Below are positions 20,524 to 32,049 of a stretch of DNA of 64,000 nucleotides, piece after piece. The translations under genes were made by a program, and so were the position numbers. Under the pieces are notes generated by a model that was not told the origin of the DNA, did no database searches, and saw only the letters and a program-made list of their open reading frames with translations. The stretch's first letter is position 1; each line of letters starts with the position of its first letter. Origin of the DNA: Vitellaria paradoxa (Eukaryota; Streptophyta; Magnoliopsida; Ericales; Sapotaceae); assembly GCA_019916065.1 (NCBI GenBank), contig CM034236.1, positions 18,902,805 to 18,966,804 of the forward strand, written 5' to 3'.

Positions 20524-20980
20524 TAGGGGTGGAAATGAACCGAGCCGTTCGCGAACTATTCGAGCTCGGCTCGAAAAAAGCTCGGCTCGAGCTCGATTCG
20601 TGAGTTAAACGAGCTCGAACCGAGCTTGGTTATTGGCTCGTTTTGGATTTGAGCTCGAGCTCGAGCCTAGAGAAGCTCGGCTCGAGAGCTCGCGAGCAGG
20701 CTCGGTTAGAATAATATATATATATTTAATAATATTTTTATATTTTTAATAATATTTTTATTATATTTTTTAAATATATTATATTTTAAATCAAAACGAC
20801 ATCGTTTTGGTTTAATCGAGCTATTCGTGAGCCTAACCGAGCCTAATTTCTTCTTTATTGAGCCGAGCTCGAGCCTATATAAAAGCTCGAATCGAGCTCG
20901 AGCTCGAGCTCAGTATAAAAAGCTCAAGCCGAGCTCGAGTATGTTAAAGCTCGGCTCGGCTCGGCTCGTTTCCACCCCTA
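20524..20980. mobile_element. hAT-type MITE rich in GAGCTCG
   Basis: A 457-bp element with terminal inverted repeats starting TAGGGGTGGAAA and a perfect 8-bp duplication AGATCAAG at 20516-20523 and 20981-20988, both expected of hAT-family elements. The subterminal regions contain dense GAGCTCG/CGAGCTC repeats on both sides, flanking an AT-rich core (20710-20800). It encodes nothing I recognise and must depend on a transposase supplied in trans. It sits inside the Copia-1 pol remnant. Confidence 0.92.
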
Positions 20981-20988
20981 AGATCAAG

Positions 20989-22800
20989 TCACCATTCTAT
21001 GGTTTTGTGGTACAGGTGCCTTTGTCAGAGTTTGTGATATATATGCTGGGTTGGGACTCGAGGGACTTAGAGTAAGGAGGACCTAAAGTAATGGCTAAGT
21101 TTAGATCCTATGGCAAAGAAGACAAATGCAAATTAGTATTGGAGGGAACAATTGAAGGTGAGTACAAAGAATCAAGAAATGGTAAAGAGGTAGAAGAAGG
21201 GTATATGTGTGGAGAAATATTCAAGTCCATAGATGAAAGAGTTGGAAGGACGCTGGTAGGAGAAGGCAACACATCGTTGTGAATTGAGCTATCAAGTGAG
21301 AGTAGGGCTGAAGTGGTTACGTGAGGGCTGGTGTGTATTAAAAGTGATTGTCTACTAGTTACACCTGGTGAAGCATTGTGAATGGGCAAATCAGGTGATA
21401 AACAAGTTGAAGCATTATTCCCTATAGACATGGAAGAATTAGTTTGATGAAAAAGAAAAATAATCCATGAGTCAAAAATACTTATCCATTGATTAGAAGG
21501 AATGCCAAAATCACAACCATGGGACTCTCTAAATAGAAAAGAGGTCTCATTGAAAGCCACATGTCGAGAGAGGTCTGAGTAGATGGATGGAAGCATTGTA
21601 ACCTTTGTGCTGGTCACTATATCTCACAAAAACACATGGGACTATCTTTGGATCAAATTTATTTTTTCGAATGTCCCAAGTATAGGGAAAGCATTTAGAT
21701 CCAAACACACGTAGAAAATAGTAAGTTGGATACACACCATGCATCTTAAAATAAGGTGTTTCACGATTAATAGTAGTGGACGGAAGACAATTAAGAAGAA
21801 AAATAATAGTTGTGAAAGCTTCAATCCATAAATATAATAGAGTACCACAATGAAATAGCATTGTCATACCAAGCTCATGAATTATTCTATGACGATGCTT
21901 AACCATACCTGTTTGTGTGAGGACAAGAAATTTGATGAATTATGCCCTATGCTTGGAAGTGAGAAATGAACCTTGAGTTAACAAATTCTCCACCGCTATC
22001 AGAATGAAAGATTTTTATTTTATTTTTCGAATTAGCATGCTATATATTGTTTAAAGGCCAAATAAGCATCTACAGAATCAGATTTAGTTTTCAAAGGTAT
22101 GATCCAATTATATTGAGAGAAATATCAACTAAACATGCATAATAACGAAATTTTCCAAAAGACATAACAGGAGATGGGCCCCATAAATTACAATGAATTG
22201 TATTGAAAGGAGTTAAACTAGAATTGTTTGAACAAGAAAAAGGCATTTTACTATACATTTTACCAAGTTTGCCTAAGCGACAACTATCATAAATTGATTG
22301 TGATTTATTTATTCCTTGGACTTGAATTAATCCTTATTCTGGAACAATTTAAATGTAGAAGCTTGAGGATGTCCTAATCGTTGGTGCCAAACTTTGATAG
22401 AGCTAGATTTAAATCTATTAGAAAAATGTGATTCACGTGGATTGGAAATAACATATAAATCACCCTTGTGCTGCCCTGTCATCACCTTGTGACCTGTCTC
22501 TCGTTCCTTAACACAAAAATCCATGTTAGAAAATTCACAATTCAAAGGATAATGGTCAGTAAGTTGACTTGCAGATAGTAAGTTTTGTTTCAGATGAGGA
22601 ACATAAAGAACATCATTAAAGGGTAGGACATGAGTACTGTTTTGAACACAAGCATCACCAACAAATTTAATTGGTAATGAAGCACCACTTTCAATTAAGA
22701 TAGAATTTGTGCCAAAGTATGGGCGTAAATTTTTTAACATGCTTGCATTACCTGTCATGTGATTTGGGGCTCTAATGTCAAATGTTCATTCAATATAAAA
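20989..22800 (-). pseudogene. Copia-1 protease/integrase remnant
   Basis: On the minus strand, 22758-22327 carries the post-protease and GAG-pre-integrase region (HVLPFNDVLYVPHLKQNLLS, VWHQRLGHPQ). 21906-21547 carries the integrase end (GKRHRIIHEL-like start, ETPYFKMHGVYPTYYFLRVFGSKCF). The protease active site, expected as DSGA before NHMTGN, reads DIRA near 22775, so the catalytic motif is destroyed. The region between integrase and RT (21108-21540) is low-complexity Ser/Pro-rich. Multiple stops are present. Confidence 0.82.
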
Positions 22801-22869
22801 AACAAAGTTGTCAAGAGTAAGAGCAGCTAATGCCTGTGGAATTTCATCTTGTTTGGGGGATTGCTTTAG

Positions 22870-23815
22870 TAGATGCCAGCAAATCTTTGCAATATAACCC
22901 ATAACACCGCAATATTGACATTGTTCATTGTGATACATTTCTCGTAAGTTGGTGCCATTCGTCATTGTCCCGGAGATAATGGCCGCCTAGTCGTAGAGTT
23001 TTGTTTGTTGTTTTCTTGCGTAAGCTGACAATTGAAATTGGTGTGACGTGTGTTGTTAGAATTCCAATTGTGGGCTTGAAAGCCACGACATTTGAGTTAA
23101 ATTGGTCTGATGATCCTTGGTTGGAAGATGTATTTGTTGAGGGCGCTGCTTTTTTACCATTAAAGGCCAATTGATGAGTTGTTGTGTCACTAATGAACTA
23201 CTTTTGACGTTATTCAAATCCTTGTAGCACAGACACTAACTTAGTGTAGGATGGTTGTGGTGGCTTCAACATGGTTATAGTAAAGGACTCGTACTTTGGT
23301 CCTAGACTTGTGAGAAGTGAGAAAACCTTGACCTTTTTAGGTACAAGACTTTCTATGGTTGTGAGATTGTTGTAGGTACTCTTAAAGTTGTGAATATACT
23401 TGCCAATGGTGATGTTGTCATCTTTGTAGAGATACATCATTTGCTGATGAAGAGTAAACTCTCACTCCTAAGAGTCTTAAGCATAGGCTTCCTTGAGCGC
23501 ATCCCACACAAATTTGGTTGTGTCCAGGCCTATAACTAAACCGAGTGCCTATGAAACACCCGCAAAGGAGATGATCTAATTTGTGCCATACGATGTACTC
23601 CTCTGTAAGTTTGATTATGGTTGGTTCTGTGGTTGAAGTGGAAGATTTAGTCAGAATGGTTGTTTCTCTAGTAAGATGACTGACTATTTCTTGACTCTCA
23701 GTAAGAGCTAGAGCTTACTCATGCCATAAAGGGTAATTGTTGCATTTGAGTTTTAGGGTGATAAAGTTGTTGACATCGTGAGAAAGAGAAGCCCTTGAAA
23801 GATGTTGCTCACATA
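22870..23815 (-). pseudogene. Copia-1 gag remnant
   Basis: Minus-strand Copia gag with blocks such as YLYKDDNITIGKYIHNFKSTYNNLT (23440-23365) and a zinc knuckle near 22875-22925 reading CQYCGVMGYIAKIC, with Tyr in place of the expected His. It is interrupted by stops. It starts shortly downstream of the primer site near 23817. Confidence 0.78.
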
Positions 23816-23816
23816 A

Positions 23817-23830
23817 GGCTCTGATGCCAA
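23817..23830 (-). other. Copia-1 primer binding site
   Basis: Minus-strand CTTGGCATCAGAGC resembles the tRNA-Met primer site TTGGTATCAGAGC of Copia elements. It marks the left edge of the element's 5' LTR. Confidence 0.7.
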
Positions 23831-23839
23831 GAGAATTTT

Positions 23840-24330
23840 TGAACAAAAAACTAAAATTGATTTTCATTTATCTTTCAAAAGGGTAAGCAATAAGAAGGGA
23901 TTATAATGGATATTTAAACTATGCTAGATAGAAAATCAAAGGCAAAAATATAAAGTGAATTATGGAGAAAATAATAGAATGAATAAAGAAAAGCACAATT
24001 GGTGGCAAAAATAATGATAGAATTGTGGAGAAAATAAAGAAAAACAGCTAATAAATCTCTATAATAATATCTCTTTGAAGAGCTAAGGTATATAAGGATT
24101 GTTTGATCATGTTGTCTTGTTTTTAGGAGCTGACATTGTCTTGATTTTAGGAGCTAACCGTCACGCACTGATTGGTAACTTAATTTATTTCTTTGCTTGA
24201 ATAGGACGTATTTGAATCTTTCTCTTTAGGAGCCAAATCTTCACAAATCTCCAATTAACAGAAATGCTGGTTATAATGATATATTTCCTTATTATGCTCT
24301 GATGTGTTGAGTTACCATTTTATGTTAATA
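23840..24330 (-). repeat. Copia-1 5' LTR (outer end approximate)
   Basis: The block begins TGAACAAAAAAC next to the primer site. Its outer end is placed near 24330 only by expected length, because the partner LTR lies outside the window. No protein is encoded. Confidence 0.5.
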
Positions 24331-25650
24331 CCCAGATCCTAGATCCCAAATTCAAGCAAAGCAAAAACCCAATCCCTATGATTCACTCTACATCCTACTT
24401 TTGAAATCTGTTGATCGAAAAAAAAAAAGAAAAAAGATTGAGAGAATTAGACAAATGTAGATGAAAAAAAATGAGATTTTGGTAAAGATTTAATCAAACC
24501 TAGTTTGGAATTCTTAAGAAATTGAAGTTGCTTTTGTGTATACATATATATATGTTTGTAACTTTTATACTTGAAAACCCTAAGTTGCGGTGGTTTTTTC
24601 TTGCTGGTGAGTCGGTTCCTAAGAGGATCACAATCAGAGGGAAAATAGCCGACGAGAGGGGAGATCTTGTCGAGAGTTCTTATCCTAGAGGATCAAAGTT
24701 GGAGGCCATGTCGCCAATAGGGACCTGAAAGATGAGAGCAAAGGGCATTTTCATTTGTTCATCCTTTTTTATTATATATTCATCGCTTACACTTTTTATG
24801 TGCGTCTATCTCATGCACCATTAATTATAACAATTTCATCCGACTTTACAATTTAGTCATGATCATAGGGGATATTAGTGCATAGCAACGAGGTATAAGG
24901 AGTGTAAGTAATTTTCACCCAACATACGGAGGGTATAAACGTAAGTATCTCTAATTTTTATTTTTCTTCGAGCACCAATAAATTTTTTTATATTGTACTC
25001 TACCCCTACAACTATAGATGCAATTATGAGTGTTGAATTGGATGATAGTGGTGGTGGATCGGTTAAGTGGAGTAGAATGTCCGAATAGTTTATTAATTAT
25101 ATTTTAGAAAGAGAAGTGTAAAATTACTTAATTTATTTGTTTTTCTTGTTTATTGGTTGGACTAGTTATTGTATAAGTCTCGATTTGGGAGAGTAGGATG
25201 AATTTTTATTTTATATTTTAGTTTGGAGAATTTTAGTTTATCATTGCTAAGCATGGTTGGCTCTAGCCAGTTCGGATCGATAGTTTTTGATGATTTATGG
25301 TTATTTGTTTGCTTTCTCGAATTTGTGAGAAATTCGAGACGTAATAGTTTGACTTTGATTAACCCTATCGATTCACTAAAATTCACATAGATAAAAAGTA
25401 TAGATACAATCTTACATTAAACTATGCAACTTTATTATATACATATCACAAAGTACTTGGTCTGACTATATATAAATTTGCAAAGTAGTTTATATACAAA
25501 ACTTTTAACTTTTTTTTTTTTTTAAACAATGTAAAATATTGTACAATCATGTGCATCAGTCGAGTCAATAATATATATATATATATATTGAGTTAAACCC
25601 GTTTAATTTAAATTTAATTGAACGGATTAATAGATTTAGGTAATCATTGC
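24331..25650. other. AT-rich intergenic DNA, no gene seen
   Basis: I see no convincing gene or element border. There is an A-rich run near 24418-24435, a T-rich run near 25508, an AT dinucleotide run near 25571-25588, and short isolated ORFs without recognisable motifs. Confidence 0.5.
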
Positions 25651-25659
25651 CACTCTAAT

Positions 25660-27340
25660 ATAATGAATTATTTGATTAGTTATTGCGGCTGGTTGTCTTA
25701 ATTTGTTTCATTTATATCTGTTAGTTTCAACAAACTTTCTTTTGTTTTGTAGCACAGCTGGACTTCAACAAACTTTTAATTTTTTATGAACTCAAATGAC
25801 TTATTTTTATTTTTATTTTTTAAGTAGCCAATCAAAATATGACTAGACAACTCACCGAAAAAAAAAAAAAATATATATGACTAGACAACTAATTGCCCAC
25901 CGAAGAGCTCCCACAAACTTGATAGTTTCAACAAACTATCTTTTGTTCTGTAGCTAGCACAGCTTCTCTGTTTCCACGCCCAAACTTTTGAGGCCAATCG
26001 AAATTTCCGTATACAAAAACATTGGCCCACCAAAGCAGCTCCCACAAATTAACTTCAACAAACTTTCTTTTGTTTTGTAGCACTGCTTATATGCTTTCCA
26101 AGCCCAAACATTTGAATAAGGCTGTTAGAATTTGTACAGGACTTATTTATGGCCACGATCTTTCAACAAACACTTTATTTGTTAGTTTTAATTAGTGTGA
26201 ATATCATAATATCTTTTAATGAGTATTGAAATTCATATCAAGAGTTCTAATATTTTGGTCAATTATTAATTTCATTAGAAGGATATTTGAGTGAAGATTT
26301 TAATGATAAAATGTATAAGAGTTTTTGGATATTGAAGGAGGAAAAAAGTTTAAGATATATTCTCCAATGTACTTCATGAGCAGATCCTACTTGTGAGCTC
26401 TTAGCGAGTTGCTCGGAAAGTTTGATATATTTCGACCTTATCTTTTAGTATAGTGAATTGAGGTTAGTTTTGGGTTTTTTTTCTCTATACATAAATATTT
26501 TTCAAACATTCTCTAAACCCTAAATTTTGGTGCTAAACCTAACATATTATTCTCTCGAGAGCAAATATACAAGAGATGCCACCAAATCTAGATTATTCAA
26601 GCCTGTTTGTATAGATTTTTTTTCAAAAAATTATATTAGATCTAAGGCTGCGATTTAAATTGGGATAGTGCTTCTACTAAGATTGGAGCGGGTTGCAACT
26701 CTACAGAATGGGTATCTTGTGTATGTTTAGCATAAATGAAGTAGATCAATTGATACTTCAATTGAGGAAAGTTTGTATTAAGGATTCGGAATTTTCTCCG
26801 CTGTTAAAGGAGTTTTGTTGCAACTCTACAGAATGGGTATCTTGTGTATGTTTAGCATAAATGAAGTAGATCAATTGATACTTCAATTGAGGAAAGTTTG
26901 TATTAAGGATTCGGAATTTTCTCCGCTGTTAAAGGAGTTTTCTTTGCTGTACAAATTTTTGTCATCTTGTGGATTGTTTGTTTGGCTTTTATTTTTGGAT
27001 CTACAAAGTCTACCATCGATTCTCCGAGTGGATTTTTGTAGATTTGCATATTATTTTTCACATATTGAGTATTTGTACAAATTGCATAATTTCAAACTTA
27101 ATTAGCCAAATAATAGAATAGATGAATAATTTATTTTGAAAAGAAGATTTTTCCTGGAAGCATATATGCATGAAGTAATGCAAGTAAAAATTAAGAGACC
27201 ATTATTTATCCCTTTATTAACCTTAATTTATTTTCACTGTAATGGTTATGTTACATTCTGGGATGAGAAAAATGTAATGGATTATTTGATTACTTATTGT
27301 GGCTGGTTGTCCTAATTTGTTTCATTTATATGGGTTGACT
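25660..27340. repeat. Locally duplicated non-coding region
   Basis: The phrase around GGCTGGTTGTC...AATTTGTTTCATTTATAT occurs at about 25675-25720 and 27285-27335. Between them, a unit of about 100-125 bp containing AGCTCCCACAAA and CAACAAACT is present at about 25894-26000 and 26021-26118, with a partial third copy near 25725-25775. The stretch 26150-26640 has a TATA-like ACATAAATATT and could be an LTR remnant, but I found no partner. Confidence 0.55.
26693..26942. repeat. Perfect 125-bp tandem duplication
   Basis: 26693-26817 and 26818-26942 agree at every base except the last position. The duplicated unit begins TTGCAACTCTACAGAATGG. Its near identity implies a recent event. The small ORF at 26815-27105 spans it but has no recognisable domain. 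Confidence 0.9.
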
Positions 27341-27344
27341 GATC

Positions 27345-29320
27345 ACTTGGCAATAAATAATTTTGGAGTAAATCTTAAAATATATGGTATCATTTGGTTT
27401 ATTTTTCTATTTTTTGTTTTTATTTTCTATTTTTTGTTTTGAGTTCATTTTTCATTTTGTACTTTTGAAAATAAAAAAAAGGTCAAAAATCATTTGGTTA
27501 CTTGTGTTTTTAAAATTTATTTTCGAAAACAGAAAATAAGTTTACATATAAAATGAAAAATGATAAAAGAATTTTTGAGAGTTTCTTACAAAAAAAATAA
27601 GAAAAATCTCAAAATAAAAAATAGTGCATTTTCTGTTTTTTCATTTTAAAATTTTTAATGTATAAAAAAATTAAAAAAATAAATCAAATGTTACCTAATT
27701 AGCTTTAATTAGAATAAGTGGCTTCCTCGATCGGTGGAGGCGCCTGAAGTCGGGTGGACTTCAGCAGTGAATTCGCGTGAAACGTCATTGTTTTGCAAGA
27801 AATGTAATCGTTAGATAATTTTTGTTGGAAAGTCTGAGCGCGTTGTCTGAAAATAAGAGAAGTCTATAATTAAAAATAAATAAAAATAACTAATTTTTTA
27901 TTTGATTAGGGTATGCGTTGTCTGAGTTTTAAAATATTTTTTTAGTATTATAAGTAGATTGTTGTAAAATTTATATATTTTAAACATATTTAAAATTAAA
28001 TTTAAAAACACAAATAAAAATATTTAAATAATAGTTAAGATTGAAAAATGATTTAAAAATAATTAAATATTAACTAGATTTAACAAAAATTTAACAAACC
28101 TAATAGCGACTTTAGTATCTTTTAAATTTAAAAGACAAAGGTAAATGCCTACTATTAATTAAGTTTGGAAGTAGCTAAATTTAATTACGCTAGTGAGTAA
28201 ATTTTTTTTAAAGTTCAATTTTAAAATTAAATTAATCATATTAACTATTATTAATTAGTATTTAAATTATTTTTATAATGTATAACATACAATTAATAAA
28301 AGTAATACTTTTAACTTGAGTTATTTTTATTTTTACCTTGAGTTATTTTTATAGACCACTCAAAAAATTATTTTAGTGCAATTAAGATTAATAGTATTTC
28401 TAGCTTAATATTGCTTTACAAAATGAATCGATAATTAAAAATGTATATTAAAAAATTAATAACAATTTAAAATAAAAAATAAATTGGGCCAATTAGGTAA
28501 GTTTGTGATTTAATGTATAACTATAGAGTAAATTTGAATTTTTAAGATTAGGTCATATTGAGAATTAATAAAATATAAACTTTTACACTTTGTTTAGAAA
28601 TATTTTTCTCTTAGAGTTGATTTCATTTTAAAATAAAGAATTAATTGGATTTGATTTGATAAATGAAAATTTGTCTTTGAAACACATGTTTAAATTTAAA
28701 AATTGAATTAAATTGATTTAAGAGAAATACTAAATTTGATCATATTGATAGAAATATAAAATATAATTAATATGGTATTTGAGAATAAATTTATCTACTT
28801 ATTTAAATGGAATAAGAAATAATAAATTCTCATCAATTTTTATTGTTTTAAGTTAAATTCCAAATGATATAGAAATTATAAAATTTAAATTATAAAATAA
28901 AATCAAATCCAACTCATAAACATAAGAATGAGTGGTTAGCATTGTTGTTATTATTATTATTATCTTAAGGTTGTTAATAATTTATTATATATACTTATCA
29001 ATTTATATCATGACTTAGCTAACATATATATATTAATTGTAACATAATTGGGTAATTTTAATTAATTAGTATTAAATGTTTGATATTTATTGAATTAAGT
29101 AATATATTCGTAGATAAAATAGGATACAAATTTACAAAAAATTCTAATACATATAGCAAGTAAAAAAAAGTGTATATAATATCATTCACACCTAAAAAAG
29201 CTTACTAAAAATTTATTACGATGGCTTTTGTTTATTACTAATATGATTGGGAGTGTTTGTTTGTTAGTGTATTTTGGGTCATTAAGATTGAGAATGAATT
29301 TGCTATATTTATTTTTATTA
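27345..29320. other. Very AT-rich intergenic DNA, no gene seen
   Basis: Long AT-rich stretch. An imperfect inverted sequence around 27400-27690 (TTTTTCTATTTTTTGTTTT against AAAATAAAAAATAG) suggests an old MITE with termini near 27388 and 27690. No gene is apparent. Confidence 0.4.
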
Positions 29321-29329
29321 GATGATATT

Positions 29330-30150
29330 TTTTTATATTGAAATTATTTTTTTGTTTATGAATTTATTTTTTAACTTATTTTTAATTCATTTATTAAAAT
29401 ATATAAAGTTTGACTTTTAGATTTTATTATATTTTTTAATGTGATTGTTAAGATATATAAGATTTGACTTTTTTTATTTTATTTTATTTTTTAATGTGAT
29501 TGCTAATGTTAAATTTTTAAATTTTATTATATTCTTCATTATTGATAAAATTTTAATTTTTTTTCGATCATCACATGAAAAGTTTATTCTTTACTATATT
29601 TCCAATTAGTTCATCCAAAAATACGAGGTCTGATTTTTTTAATTTTTATTATATTTTTCTTAATGTGATTGCTTAGATATTTTTTTAGATTTTATTATAT
29701 TTTTTATTGTTGTTAAAATTTAAACTTTTTGTGTATTAAATTTTAGCGACTTAATTTTTTTGTGTACAACAAAGAAAGTCTATTCTTTAGTATATTTTTT
29801 TAATTTATTCATTAAAAAATACAAGGTATGATTTTTAAATTTTCATCATTTTTTTTAATGTGATTGTTTACATAATTTTTTAAATTTTATTATACTTTTT
29901 CATCTTTGTTAAAATTTAAACTTTTTGTGTACCAAATTTCAGTGAACTATTTTTTTTTTTTTTTGTATATTACAAGAAAGTCCTATTCTTTACTGTATTT
30001 TTCAATTTATTTATTAAAAAATATAAAGTATATTTTTTATTTTTATTATATTTTTTTAATATGATTGTTTACATACTTTTTTAAATTTTATTATTTTTTT
30101 TCTTGTTATTAAAATTAAACTTTTTGTGTATTAAATTTTTTCATCTTATT
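29330..30150. repeat. AT-rich tandem repeat, about 200-bp period
   Basis: Units containing TATTCTTTA...TATTTTTC, AATGTGATTGTTTA and TTAAAATTTAAACTTTTTGTGTA recur with phrase starts near 29583, 29779 and 29984 (196 and 205 bp apart). A more decayed unit lies to the left. Confidence 0.7.
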
Positions 30151-30947
30151 ATAGTTCTTTGTAGCATGCTAAACACACTCGCTAAACACGCGCATTCTCT
30201 CTCCTAAAGGTGCAAATTTTATCTTCTTATAAGATGTTTATATTTAACTTTTGTATAGAGGAGTTTGTTGGATACCTGGGAGCTTTGTCCATTTTGGAGG
30301 TTTAGTTCTCCACCATACGTTAGAGGTATTATTATAAATAATAATAATAATATACGTTAAGATATTTCTCAAGTAGACAAATGCTTAAATAATTAAATAA
30401 ATCATTATTTATCAACACGGGTGCTGCTGCACAATAAGTTAAATTACTTACCAAAAAAAAAAAAGTTAAGTTTACGTAAGCAGGAAGTTCTTCAAATTTG
30501 ATTTATTTATTATATTTTTTCACGTTAATTGGGAAAAAAAAACAGTTTTAATTGAGCATATATATGACAAATCAAATTTTATGATAATTCAAATACGATA
30601 CAAGTTTCTAGATTAAAATTGCTACTTAATTAATTGTCACTTAGCTATATATAATTTTTATTTAAATTAAATTTTACATTAATTAAAATATATTTTCATG
30701 TAAGTTAAAGTTAAATATATACTTCAATTCTTTTAGTAATATAATTTTATTTGACCATTTATTGAAATATTATATCTTTTTATTATTAATTTCATGTGAA
30801 TGTCAATTTATTTCGTTTAAATATATAAACTATTATTGGTTCCAATTTAAACATATATTATTCTATTTTTATATTTTAAAAGTATATATTGTATGAAGAG
30901 TCGGCGTGTCGCAGGAACTAATTAATGATTTAGTGTTCGTGTGTGTG

Positions 30948-30955
30948 TATATATA
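30948..30955 (+). promoter_or_regulatory. TATA box of the jasmonate-induced protein-like gene
   Basis: TATATATA lies 93 bases upstream of the ATG at 31041. It would place transcription start near 30985 and give a purine-rich leader of about 55 bases. Confidence 0.6.
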
Positions 30956-31040
30956 GGTGTATTCCAGGGAGGTTCATTGGTCATCAAGTTATAGAATTCA
31001 TAATAAGAAAGAAGGAAAGAAATAAAGAAGAAGAAGCAAT

Positions 31041-31799
31041 ATGGCGGGTAATGTGCATGGCAACCCAATCACAGATGCTACTCTGGAGGAATTGCCAGGC
31101 TACGCGAATAGACAAATAACACCCAAAGAGAGAGCAATGGTGGCTCTCGACATGAATAACGCGGAGAACAAAGCCGAGAGGGCTCGCGCGTTTGTGGAGG
31201 GCCTCAAGAGTCAATGGGGTGATGGGGTCTCTACGCTTGGCATGGTCTACAATGCCACTGGGGGTACCATAAGATTAGTCACCAGCCACGACTGGGGGGG
31301 CCACATCGGACCAAGCCCCTACCCACAAGAGATTGCCAACGGCCAGTGGGGCGTGTTTTTGCACGTCAAGAGGGCTCTAACTCAAAAAGGTTCGGAGGCA
31401 GCCGTCGTCTATTGCGGTCTGAACAACGCCGGACAACAATGCGACTGGATGGTCGCTTGGTCCAACCCATTGGGTATATTATTCGGCAATGAAAACAGGG
31501 TACGTACCTGCATACTTCTGAGATTTTATTCCATACATGTAGTTGTGGGACGCTACTCTAGAAGAACTACATGATTTTTTTTTTTTTTTAACAAATTTTG
31601 AAAATTATAATGTGTGTATTTATAGGTCTACACAGAAATTCGTGAAGCTGGTCACTTCCCGCCGCATTGGAATTACATCAATGGTTTATTGTTGGACTCT
31701 GGAAAACACCATACAGACAAATGGAACGGCTGCAAATCGATTGTTACAACTGGCGACGATGCGTCACCCAAATTGGAGGCAATACTCACTCTCCTCTGA
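31041..31799 (+). CDS. 23-kDa jasmonate-induced protein-like, two exons
   Basis: Exon 1 is 31041-31499 and exon 2 is 31626-31799, separated by a 126-bp intron with GT at 31500 and a T-rich tract ending TATAG at 31625. The phase-0 junction gives 210 residues, about 23 kDa. I recognise the 23-kDa jasmonate-induced protein family, first described in barley, by GNPITDATLEELPGY, GDGVSTLGMVYNATGGTI, DWGGHIGPSPYPQEIANGQW, EIREAGHFPPHWNYI in exon 2 and the C-terminal GDDASPKLEAILTLL. No signal peptide or membrane segment is visible, so it is probably cytosolic. Its biochemical role is not established. The start context AATATGGCG is favourable and a TATA box lies upstream. This is the only convincing host gene here; all conserved blocks are present and it looks intact. 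Confidence 0.9.
31500..31625 (+). other. Intron of the jasmonate-induced protein-like gene
   Basis: 126 bp, starting GTACGTAC and ending TTTATAG, with a T-tract at about 31576-31589. Removal restores a single frame that continues family-specific sequence. Confidence 0.88.
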
Positions 31800-31888
31800 A
31801 ACACTCAAAATTTTATCATGCGCCCCGGCCCCATGGAATGTTTTGAGTCTTCGTGTCGAGAAGCAGCTGTCATCAGTGGCTTGCTTTG

Positions 31889-32047
31889 CTTGGAGATGTA
31901 GTGAATAATAATAAGGCCATATGATTATGGTCAGTGTGTGGTTTGTCTTTTTCATATTTGGCTTTTTTATTTTACTTTTGTTTCACTTTTTCTCCTTCTT
32001 GGAGATATAGTGAATAATAAGGCCATACGATTATGGCCAGTGTGCTT
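31889..32047 (+). repeat. Imperfect direct repeat downstream of the gene
   Basis: The phrase CTTGGAGAT(G/A)TAGTGAATAA followed by AAGGCCATA and TTATGG(T/C)CAGTGTG is present at 31889-31939 and 31998-32045. Each copy contains AATAA, so the transcript may have duplicated 3' processing signals. Confidence 0.75.
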
Positions 32048-32049
32048 TT

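Noticed and set aside
20524..20980. Reading the GAGCTCG-rich block as a CpG island promoter
   Set aside because: Terminal inverted repeats and an 8-bp duplication show it is a MITE.
26815..27105. 96-codon ORF at the tandem duplication
   Set aside because: Half of it is duplicated DNA and the rest is hydrophobic low complexity; coding not supported.
31501..31574. Extension of the jasmonate-induced protein-like ORF through the intron
   Set aside because: The extension loses family similarity immediately after 31499, while splicing to 31626 restores it.
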